Positions 7,939-14,350 of a DNA stretch of 16,272 nucleotides are shown piece by piece. The DNA comes from Actinomycetota bacterium (GTDB lineage: Bacteria > Actinomycetota > Actinomycetes > Actinomycetales > Microbacteriaceae), in NCBI GenBank assembly GCA_009927245.1, contig RFNI01000182.1, positions 1 through 16,272 on the forward strand, read 5' to 3'. The translations under genes and the position numbers were made by a program. The first letter of the stretch is position 1. Each line of letters starts with the position of its first letter. The notes under the pieces are model-generated. The model was not told where the DNA came from. It was given only the letters and a program-made list of their open reading frames with translations, and ran no database searches.

Positions 7939-9051
7939 GTGAAGTCAAAGCTAGGGTCATCAAGGCTCTAAGTCAGGTAATTGACCCCGAACTTCGCAGA
8001 CCAATAACCGAACTAGGTATGGTCGGCGATGTTCTGGAATCAGCTGATGTTATTGAAGTTGCAATCAAACTAACTGTTAGCCACTGCCCTGCAGCTAATG
8101 AGATCGAAGACAAAGTATCAACAGCTCTTAAAGAAGAGTTTGGTTCAGGCTTCAAAATAAATATGCAGGTTATGAGCCCTGAAGAACTCAATGACCTAAA
8201 GGCGATGTTGCGAGGTTCCCATGAACCAAAGACCAACCCCTTTACTGAAGGAACCTCAACCAGAGTTTTCCTATTTGGTTCAGGTAAAGGTGGGGTTGGC
8301 AAGAGCACTATCACCGCAAACGTTGCTGTCCAGTTAGCAAAGATTGGTTATTCAGTTGGTCTGATTGATGGTGACATTTTTGGTTTCAGCATTCCAGATC
8401 AATTAGGTCTAACTGCTAAACCAACTCGCCTAGATGACATGATCTTGCCTCCTGTGATTCACGGAGTAAAGGTTATTTCTATTGGCATGTTCTTACCGGG
8501 CAATGAACCAGTTGCTTGGCGAGGACCAATGCTGCACAAAGCTATCGAACAATTCCTAACCGATGTTTACTGGGGGTCAACTGGACTTCCTGCTAATTGA
8601 CATGCCACCGGGCACTGGTGATGTTGCCATCTCCGTTGGTCAATTACTTCCAACTGCTAAATCAATTGTCATCACCACTCCACAACTCTCAGCCGCCGTT
8701 GTTGCAGAGCGATCTGGAACAGCTGGACTGAAGACTGGGCAAGACATCTTTGGCGTAGTTGAAAACTCAAGTTATCTAATGCAAGCAGATGGCAGTAAGT
8801 TAGCTCTCTACGGTTCTGGTGGTGGTGAAACCGTTGCGCAATCACTTAGTGAGCGAACTGGGAAGTCAGTACCGCTGCTTGTCCAAATCCCTATCAGCGC
8901 TGAACTTACTCAAGCCAGCGATGCAGGACTACCGCTAGTCCTTAGTAATCTTGAAGACCCTGCAGCTATAGCCTTGATACAGCTGGCAAGCAAGATATCT
9001 GAAGACAAACTTCCTCAGAGTTCAAGGACTTTGAACGTCAAAGTTGGCTAG
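7935..9051 (+). CDS. mrp: Mrp/ApbC-type iron-sulfur carrier P-loop ATPase, one apparent single-base insertion
   Basis: An Mrp/NBP35-family ATPase that is expected to carry and transfer Fe-S clusters. Residues 1-80 form a MIP18/DUF59 domain (ITELGMV, VSHCPAAN with Cys51). The deviant Walker A GKGGVGKS lies at 117-124, with DGDIFGFS and DMPPGTGD further on. The frame breaks at 8572-8576, where TGGGGG turns DVYWG into STGLPAN and a stop; removing one G restores DVYWGQLDFLLIDMPPGTG and a protein of about 371 residues. The C-terminal region (ENSSYLMQADGSKLALYGSGGG) lacks the CxxC seen in many Mrp proteins. ATG 7935 overlaps the DUF1003 stop. It is the third gene of the operon. Confidence 0.92.
9028..9044. 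promoter_or_regulatory. 17-bp palindrome upstream of the dehydrogenase promoter (candidate operator)
   Basis: ACTTTGA-ACG-TCAAAGT is a perfect 7-bp inverted repeat with a 3-nt spacer. It lies within the last codons of mrp and ends 14 nt before the candidate -10 hexamer of the succinate-semialdehyde dehydrogenase gene, so it would cover the -35 zone. That position suits a regulator site. The regulator is unknown, and chance is not excluded. Confidence 0.4.
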
Positions 9052-9058
9052 CAAAGCC

Positions 9059-9064
9059 TAAACT
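9059..9064 (+). promoter_or_regulatory. candidate -10 for leaderless transcription of the dehydrogenase gene
   Basis: TAAACT is followed by 7 nt and ATG 9072, with no Shine-Dalgarno between. This matches the leaderless layout of other genes here and suggests the gene is transcribed separately from mrp, only 20 nt upstream. Confidence 0.45.
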
Positions 9065-9071
9065 TGAGGCT

Positions 9072-10589
9072 ATGAGCGATACCTCGATAGCAAACCTAAT
9101 CAAGCACCTAGGTGTTACCGCATCTTCTGTGACCATTAGCAACCCAAACACAGCTAAGCCAATCTACGACCTACCTCAGCTCTCCGCTGAGCAAGTAGCT
9201 GATGCAGTCAAAGCAGCAAGACTAGTTCAGCCTGGCTGGGCCAGTACTCCAAGTAGAGATAGAGCTAACTGGCTATTCAAGTTGCACGATCTAATTCTTG
9301 AAGAGCAAGACAAGTTGATGGGCATTGTCCAACTTGAAACCGGTAAAGCTAGAGCTCATGCGTTCGAAGAAGTTGCCGGTGGTTTAGGTGCTGCTCGTTA
9401 CTACGCCAAGATTGGCCCTAAAGCTCTAAAGAGCAAGAAGACTCATGCTGGTGTTCCAATCATTACTAAGACCTGGGTAAACCACATTCCAGTTGGAGTA
9501 GTTGGTGTCATTACCCCTTGGAACTATCCACTAGCGCTCTGCCTACTTGATGTTCTACCTGCGCTAATGGCAGGTAATGCCGTAGTTCAGAAATCAGATA
9601 ACCAAACAACTCTGACAGCACTCTTTGCAAGGCATCTAGCAATTCGTGCAGGCCTAGATCCTGCACTCTGGACCATTGTTGTTGGAGATGGTGCAATCGT
9701 TGGCAATGCACTAACTGACAGTGCTGACTACATCGCCTTCACCGGTAGCGCTGCTACCGGTGCACAGGTAGGAGCAAGAGCTGCAGCAAGACTTATTCCA
9801 TTTAGCTTGGAGCTTGGTGGCAAGAACCCAATGATTGTTCTTGAATCAGCAAACCTAGAGATAGCAGCTGAGACCCTCATCGGTGGAGCCTTTGGTAGTG
9901 CCGGTCAACTCTGTGTCTCTATCGAACGAGCTTATGTTCCTAACCACCTAAAGGATGAGTTCCTCGGGATTCTAAAAACTAAGGTAGAAAGCCTAAAGCT
10001 TGGTAGCAGTAATGATTACTCAATGGACATCGGAACTCTAACCGGAAGTAATCAGCTGGCTAGAGTCGATGGCTTTGTTCAAGATGCAGTTGATAAAGGT
10101 GCAAAGGTAATCACCGGGCTAAAGCACTCAGATCTAGGCCCTTACTACTACGCACCAACTATCCTGACCGAGGTCAACTCAGAGATGCGTATGTTCGATG
10201 GTGAAGTCTTCGGGCCTGTTGTTGCGGTCTATGGTTATGACAACATCAAGGAAGCTATCTCGCTAGCTAACGCAACTACCGAGGGATTGAATGCTTCAGT
10301 AGTTGGTAATAAGCGTGAAGCTACCAAGGTTGCTTCACAGATTATGGCTGGAACAGTGAACATCAACGAAGGCTTTAGAGCAACTTTTGCAAGCCTAGAT
10401 TCACCAATGGGTGGAATGAAGAGATCTGGTCACGGTAGACGAAATGGTGTTGAGGGATTACTAAAATACACCGAAGCTCAAACCATCGGTATTCAAAAGG
10501 GAGTTCTTGATTTCCCTTGGCGTGGTAACCAATACAACAGAATGGCACCACTGCTGAATCTTCTCTCGAAGATTATGAAGAGAATCTAG
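9072..10589 (+). CDS. gabD: succinate-semialdehyde dehydrogenase (GabD2-like)
   Basis: A 505-residue aldehyde dehydrogenase that would oxidise succinate semialdehyde to succinate with NAD(P)+, at the end of the GABA shunt or the alternative TCA route. Family landmarks are PWNYP with Asn151, VVQKSDNQT (174 Lys), FTGS (223-226), ELGGKNP with general base Glu247, GQLCVSIER with catalytic Cys281, and EVFGPVV. The N-terminus and KSDNQT motif resemble actinobacterial GabD2 more than other aldehyde dehydrogenases, but substrate identity remains inferred. ATG 9072 lies 7 nt after TAAACT and 20 nt after mrp. A palindrome covers its -35 region. The stop interlocks with tatB (CTAG, 10586-10589). Confidence 0.9.
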   Translation: MSDTSIANLIKHLGVTASSVTISNPNTAKPIYDLPQLSAEQVADAVKAARLVQPGWASTPSRDRANWLFKLHDLILEEQDKLMGIVQLETGKARAHAFEEVAGGLGAARYYAKIGPKALKSKKTHAGVPIITKTWVNHIPVGVVGVITPWNYPLALCLLDVLPALMAGNAVVQKSDNQTTLTALFARHLAIRAGLDPALWTIVVGDGAIVGNALTDSADYIAFTGSAATGAQVGARAAARLIPFSLELGGKNPMIVLESANLEIAAETLIGGAFGSAGQLCVSIERAYVPNHLKDEFLGILKTKVESLKLGSSNDYSMDIGTLTGSNQLARVDGFVQDAVDKGAKVITGLKHSDLGPYYYAPTILTEVNSEMRMFDGEVFGPVVAVYGYDNIKEAISLANATTEGLNASVVGNKREATKVASQIMAGTVNINEGFRATFASLDSPMGGMKRSGHGRRNGVEGLLKYTEAQTIGIQKGVLDFPWRGNQYNRMAPLLNLLSKIMKRI

Positions 10590-10942
10590 GTAGCTTCAGA
10601 ATCAAACGGGGGCTTCTCCCCTGCGGTGAGGTTTGCCTGTTTTCTTACTTTGACCTGGTTCAAATCTGAGTGCTTGACCGCAGGCTTATCTTCTTCAAGA
10701 AGTGCTTCTCGAATAATTCTTCTAGGGTCATACTGTCTTGGGTCTAGCTTCTTCCAATCAAGATCTTCAAAACCTTCGCCAAGTTCATCTTTCATCTGTG
10801 CCTGAGCAGAATTAGCCATAGTTCTCATCTTCTTGATGAACTGAGCAAAACTCTTGGCATACTGCGGCAGGCGCTCCGGCCCCAAAATGAATAGGGCGAG
10901 CACCAGCAAGATAACAATCTTTTCGCTAGATAGACCAAACAC
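10586..10942 (-). CDS. tatB: Sec-independent protein translocase subunit TatB
   Basis: A 118-residue inner-membrane protein of the twin-arginine translocation system, which exports folded proteins with RR signal peptides. It begins FGLSSEKIVILLVLALFILGPERLP: a single N-terminal membrane segment, the conserved Gly-Pro hinge, an amphipathic helix (YAKSFAQFIKKMRTMA) and an acidic then basic tail. The FGLSxEK start and GPERLP favour TatB over TatA. GTG 10942 lies exactly 6 nt after TAACCT, so the mRNA is probably leaderless. It is divergent from the O-methyltransferase and its stop codon overlaps that of the dehydrogenase gene. Confidence 0.9.
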   Translation of the reverse strand: MFGLSSEKIVILLVLALFILGPERLPQYAKSFAQFIKKMRTMANSAQAQMKDELGEGFEDLDWKKLDPRQYDPRRIIREALLEEDKPAVKHSDLNQVKVRKQANLTAGEKPPFDSEAT

Positions 10943-10947
10943 TCTTC

Positions 10948-10954
10948 TAGGTTA
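10948..10954. promoter_or_regulatory. divergent overlapping -10 pair: tatB (-) and O-methyltransferase (+)
   Basis: TAGGTTA gives TAGGTT on the plus strand (10948-10953) and TAACCT on the minus strand (10949-10954), sharing five bases. The minus hexamer lies 6 nt from GTG 10942. The plus one would give a leader of about 37 nt; TATGCT at 10979-10984 is an alternative closer -10 for the methyltransferase. Confidence 0.48.
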
Positions 10955-10996
10955 CCTGCTCTCAAGCAGATGCGCAGATATGCTCTAAATACGATC

Positions 10997-11623
10997 ATGG
11001 TAGACAAGATAACCAGCTGGAAATACACCGAAGACTTCACATCCGAGCCTGAGGTAATCCGTCGTGCTCGCCTAAGAGCAGATGAACTAGGCATTGAAGC
11101 CATTACCCCATCAGTCGGTATTCAACTAAGCATTCTTGCCAGGTCTCTCTCGGCCAAAGCAATAGTTGAGGTTGGAACAGGAGCAGGTGTCTCCTCACTC
11201 TGGCTGCTCTCTGCAAGTGAATCTTCAGTATTAGCAAGCATTGAAACAGAGTCAGAACATCAAAACATCGCCAAGCTGGCATTTGAACAAGCTGTTATTC
11301 CAAATTCAAGACTGAGATTGATCAACGGTAGATCTGTTGAAGTTCTTACCAATCTTGCCGATGCAAGCTACGACCTGGTTTTCCTCGACGGCGATAAAGA
11401 AACACTTCTAGAGCAAGTCGTCCAAAGCCATCGACTACTTCGCACAGGTGGAGTACTGGCTATTGCTCACGCACTTTGGAGAGACAGAGTGCCAGATAAC
11501 CAGCTGGTTGATGAGAGCACTGAAATTTATCGCGAACTACTTGAAACCCTAGGAACCCACGAAGGTTTCACAACCTCACTACTACCTATCGGTGATGGAT
11601 TACTAATCGCATCAAAGCTTTAA
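10997..11623 (+). CDS. class I SAM-dependent O-methyltransferase
   Basis: A 208-residue cytoplasmic methyltransferase of the catechol/caffeoyl-CoA O-methyltransferase-like family. It has the family N-terminus (SWKYTEDF), SITxA-like TPSVGIQLSILAR, SAM-binding motif I (VEVGTGAG, 57-64), an acidic SAM-ribose residue in SIETE, and the metal/active-site motif DLVFLDGDKE (126-135). The acceptor substrate is unknown. An ATG at 10970 is in frame, but family members usually start with a short M-x-DK-x-SW-K segment, which fits ATG 10997. It sits between tatB, with which it diverges, and DUF3117, with which it converges across a terminator hairpin. Confidence 0.86.
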   Translation: MVDKITSWKYTEDFTSEPEVIRRARLRADELGIEAITPSVGIQLSILARSLSAKAIVEVGTGAGVSSLWLLSASESSVLASIETESEHQNIAKLAFEQAVIPNSRLRLINGRSVEVLTNLADASYDLVFLDGDKETLLEQVVQSHRLLRTGGVLAIAHALWRDRVPDNQLVDESTEIYRELLETLGTHEGFTTSLLPIGDGLLIASKL

Positions 11624-11626
11624 ACA

Positions 11627-11658
11627 AATAAGCCACCCGATTACTCGAGTGGCTTATT
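11627..11658. terminator. bidirectional intrinsic terminator between the O-methyltransferase and DUF3117
   Basis: AATAAGCCAC (11627-11636) pairs perfectly with GTGGCTTATT (11649-11658). After one mismatch, CGA/TCG extends the stem around a TTAC loop. On the minus strand the stem is followed by TGTTT. Placed between two converging stop codons, it can serve both genes, and it is the only convincing terminator in the window. Confidence 0.8.
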
Positions 11659-11669
11659 GAAAAGATTCT

Positions 11670-11843
11670 TTAGCGCTTTTTGATGCCAGCTAGGACTTTC
11701 TTCAACTGATCGACTTCATCGTCGTTGACAGAAATAACTAGTCGACCGCCACCTTCCAGTGGAATTCGCAAAACGATTAGACCCCGAGCTTCACGCTCGG
11801 CTTCCATTGGACCGTCACCGGTACGAGGCTTCATGGCTGCCAT
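11670..11843 (-). CDS. DUF3117 family small protein
   Basis: A 57-residue protein starting MAAMKPRTGDGPMEAEREARG and continuing VLRIPLEGGGRLVISV, the highly conserved actinobacterial DUF3117 family. Its function is unknown; the predicted fold is mostly beta strand with a C-terminal helix ending in KKR. An AAGGGAG Shine-Dalgarno (11849-11855) sits 5 nt before ATG 11843, making it one of the few genes here with a strong ribosome binding site. It lies 107 nt downstream of dapE on the same strand. No clear TANNNT promoter is visible in that gap, so readthrough from dapE is possible. A hairpin terminator follows its stop. Confidence 0.95.
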   Translation of the reverse strand: MAAMKPRTGDGPMEAEREARGLIVLRIPLEGGGRLVISVNDDEVDQLKKVLAGIKKR

Positions 11844-11950
11844 TGATACTCCCTTGTTGCTTGGCTTTTTAGCGCAGAACTTCTATTAAACCACGCTTCG
11901 GAGACACTTATAAGCCCCTATGGAAAACCCAGGTATCCATTTGATTACTT

Positions 11951-13027
11951 TTAGGCGGTCAGCCAGTTTCTGAGGGCATTCTCACAAGAGTAGATCTGGT
12001 CTATTACAACGGCCTCATCGTCCGCATGGGCCTTATTTGGGTCACCTGGGCCGAAGTTTACAGCCGGGATGCCTAGAGCGCTAAAGCGAGCAACATCGGT
12101 CCAGCCATACTTAGGAAAAGGCTCTGTTCCCGTTGCCTGAACAAAAGCAGCAGCCTCAGGCAGTTCTAGACCCGGTCTTGCTCCATCAGCAAAGTCAGTT
12201 ACCTCTAGCTCATAGCCTTCAAAAACTTGACGAAGATACGCCTCTGCTTCAACATGGCTCTTGCTAGGGGCAAAACGATAGTTGACTGTAATAACTGCCT
12301 CATCTGGAATCACATTCGCAGCAATACCCGCTGAGAGTAGAACAGCATTCAAACTCTCCCGGTAGGTCAACCCATCCACTTCAACCTCTAGTGGCACATA
12401 GTTAGCCAAGATGCTCAGAGGTCCAGCAGCCTTGTGTAGGGCGTTCTCCCCCATCCAAGGTCTAGCACTGTGTGCTTTGACTCCAGCTAGTTTGATGGAC
12501 ACTCGCATAGTGCCATTACAGCCACCCTCAACTCGAGCGTTGCTCGGTTCACAAAGAACTGCGAAGGATCCCTCAAGTAGTTCTGGTCTGTTACGAGAGA
12601 TACGACCTAGACCATTGAGTGCTGAATCAACTTCTTCGTGGTCATAGAAGACCCAGGTCACATCAACATTAGGTTCGGTAAGTTCAGCAGCCAGCTTTAG
12701 TTGCACAGCAACTCCAGCTTTCATATCCACTGTTCCTCTACCAAATAAGACATGTGATCTTTCAAGGTTGAACACCCTCACAGGGAGGTTATTGGCAACA
12801 GGCACGGTATCGATGTGACCTGCGATAACCACGCGCTTCTCTCTTCCCAGGTTGGTCTTGGCAACAATCGCATCGCCATCACGGATTACTTCTAGGTGAG
12901 GATATGCCTTTAGCGCTTCTTCGATGGAATCGGCTAGTTCTTTCTCGTTGCCAGAGACGGACTCAATGTCGCAAATGACTCTGGTTATGTCGAATACGTC
13001 GGATTTAAGGTCAAGATTTACTGGCAC
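11951..13027 (-). CDS. dapE: succinyl-diaminopimelate desuccinylase
   Basis: A 358-residue M20-family zinc hydrolase that removes succinate from N-succinyl-LL-diaminopimelate in lysine and cell-wall meso-DAP synthesis. The metal and catalytic motifs are HIDTVP (His71, Asp73), GRGTVDMKAG (Asp101), YDHEEVD (Glu131, Glu132), LCEPSNARVEGG (Glu160) and HADDE near the end, all intact. The dimerisation lid domain lies between about residues 170 and 285. GTG 13027 is 6 nt downstream of TAGGCT with no Shine-Dalgarno, so translation is probably leaderless. It diverges from dapD, another enzyme of the same succinylase pathway, across only 30 nt. Confidence 0.95.
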   Translation of the reverse strand: MPVNLDLKSDVFDITRVICDIESVSGNEKELADSIEEALKAYPHLEVIRDGDAIVAKTNLGREKRVVIAGHIDTVPVANNLPVRVFNLERSHVLFGRGTVDMKAGVAVQLKLAAELTEPNVDVTWVFYDHEEVDSALNGLGRISRNRPELLEGSFAVLCEPSNARVEGGCNGTMRVSIKLAGVKAHSARPWMGENALHKAAGPLSILANYVPLEVEVDGLTYRESLNAVLLSAGIAANVIPDEAVITVNYRFAPSKSHVEAEAYLRQVFEGYELEVTDFADGARPGLELPEAAAFVQATGTEPFPKYGWTDVARFSALGIPAVNFGPGDPNKAHADDEAVVIDQIYSCENALRNWLTA

Positions 13028-13033
13028 TAACCC

Positions 13034-13049
13034 AGCCTACAAGTAACCT
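13034..13049. promoter_or_regulatory. back-to-back -10 pair: dapE (-) and dapD (+)
   Basis: TAGGCT on the minus strand (13034-13039) lies 6 nt from the dapE GTG. TAACCT on the plus strand (13044-13049) lies 8 nt from dapD ATG 13058. The two hexamers are 4 bp apart, so each lies upstream of the other's start and polymerase may not occupy both at once. Confidence 0.5.
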
Positions 13050-13057
13050 TGATGTTG

Positions 13058-14008
13058 ATGAATACTTCAGCAAACAATCACGCATGGGGCATGGGTCTTG
13101 CAACCATTGCCAGCGACGGCACCATTCTCGATACCTGGTATCCAAAGCCTTCGCTTGGTCAAGCCTAACTCAGATGCCATCTACCTGATGGATAAGGACT
13201 TTGACGCGCTGATCGGCAAAGACCCTAGACGCAACATTGAACCAAAGCGGTTAGAACTGAGATTGAACTCTCTGCTCCTGTCTCATCAACCCCAGATGCA
13301 TACCTAAGACTTCACCTGCTATCGCACTTGCTGGTTGAACCAAACAGCATCAACCTAGAGAACCTGATGGCCCATCTTCCAATCGTTGTCTTCAGTTCAA
13401 TCGGTGCCCTAGCTGTTACCGACTACGAGAAACTACTACCAACCCTCATTCGTCAGGGAGTCAGCGTTCACTCAATCGACAAGTTCCCAAGACTAATTGA
13501 TTACGTAGTCCCTAAGGGAGTCAGAATTGCAGATGCTAACCGAGTAAGACTCGGTGCTCACCTATCACCAGGAACAACCATCATGCACGAGGGCTTTGTA
13601 AACTTCAACGCTGGCACCCTTGGCATTGCCATGGTCGAAGGAAGAATTGCTCAGGGAGTAGTTGTCGGTAATGGGTCAGATATCGGTGGTGGTGCATCAA
13701 TCATGGGCACGCTCTCCGGTGGAGGCCGTGAACGAGTAAAGATCGGTGAACGAGCACTACTAGGTGCTAATGCTGGTATCGGTATCTCAATCGGTGATGA
13801 CTCTGTTGTTGAAGCTGGTTTGTATGTAACAGCTGGAACCAAAGTAACAATCGTTGACGGTGGCGAAGAGAGAACTGTGAAAGCAGTCGAACTAAGTGGT
13901 CAACCAAACCTTCTCTTCAGAAGAAACTCTGTAAACGGAAGAGTCGAAGTACTACCTAGAACCGGTGTTGGAATTACCTTGAACGCAGCCCTTCACACAG
14001 GTAAGTAA
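13058..14008 (+). CDS. dapD: tetrahydrodipicolinate N-succinyltransferase, two compensating frameshifts
   Basis: DapD succinylates tetrahydrodipicolinate in the DAP/lysine pathway and is a left-handed beta-helix hexapeptide-repeat protein. It begins MNTSANNHAWGMGLAT and runs to YPKPSLGQA, then changes frame near 13165 to SDAIYLMDKDFDALIGKDPRRNIEPK, and changes back near 13247 to VRTEIEL...SSTPDAYLRLHLLSHLLVEPN. An extra C and a missing A explain both and leave about 316 residues. The C-terminal half is intact: MHEGFVNFNAGTLG, MVEGRIAQGVVVG, SIMGTLSGGG and the hexapeptide coil. ATG 13058 is preferred over ATG 13052 because it lies 8 nt from the -10 hexamer. Since dapD is expected to be essential here, the lesions are probably sequencing errors. 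Confidence 0.92.
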
Positions 14009-14350
14009 TTAGCGAACTAGCGCTTTCACCAATTCCTCTGGATCAGAACAACCTAGTTCTAACCTGTCAAACTTTGAATTCTTTAGTTCAACAGTGAGAA
14101 CACGCTGCCCTTTAGTCCAATTACAAAAGATTCTCGTGCCCTTCTTTCTGAAGTGACCTAAGACTGCAATTCCAGGTAACCCTGTGCCACCTAATCTGAT
14201 GCCAAGTGAGTTGAGGTCTAACTTATCTGTTGCCTTGGCAGAGACAACACTCTCTAGTGGAAAGCTCAGATCACCAGAGAAGCCGCCAAGATGCTCCCAG
14301 AATCCCAGAACAACTTTGAGCTCATTATCTTCAACGAAGACTTTAGCCAC
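14009..14350 (-). CDS. PH-domain-like conserved hypothetical protein
   Basis: A protein of 113 residues from GTG 14350 (MAKVFVEDNELKVVLGFWEHLGG). A start at ATG 14389 would add 13 residues inside thiL, but the pattern V-x-(D/E)-x-x-L-x-V-x-L just after GTG 14350 fits how I recall this actinobacterial family beginning. Features are alternating beta strands, the segment GIRLGGTGLPGIAVLG and a C-terminal DxLE-type strand then helix. This resembles small PH-like proteins of Actinobacteria with no known function. It overlaps the thiL stop by 8 nt, so the two are coupled, and its stop directly abuts that of dapD. Confidence 0.72.
   Translation of the reverse strand: MAKVFVEDNELKVVLGFWEHLGGFSGDLSFPLESVVSAKATDKLDLNSLGIRLGGTGLPGIAVLGHFRKKGTRIFCNWTKGQRVLTVELKNSKFDRLELGCSDPEELVKALVR

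Noticed and set aside
8563..8600. Programmed ribosomal frameshift in mrp
   Set aside because: No slippery heptamer, pseudoknot or upstream Shine-Dalgarno stimulator is seen, and similar breaks occur in four other genes here, so sequence error is more likely.
10956..10969. CTGCT-CTCA-AGCAG hairpin before the O-methyltransferase
   Set aside because: A 5-bp stem without a T run or a leader peptide; too weak to call as a regulator.
10970..10996. Upstream in-frame ATG of the O-methyltransferase as the true start
   Set aside because: It would add nine residues not typical of the family; the ATG at 10997 gives the expected DK-x-SWKY start.
11844..11950. Small RNA or separate promoter in the dapE-DUF3117 gap
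   Set aside because: AT-rich patches such as TTATAAG and TTTAATAG exist on the minus strand, but none has a good -10/-35 arrangement, and no stable hairpin with a T run is present.
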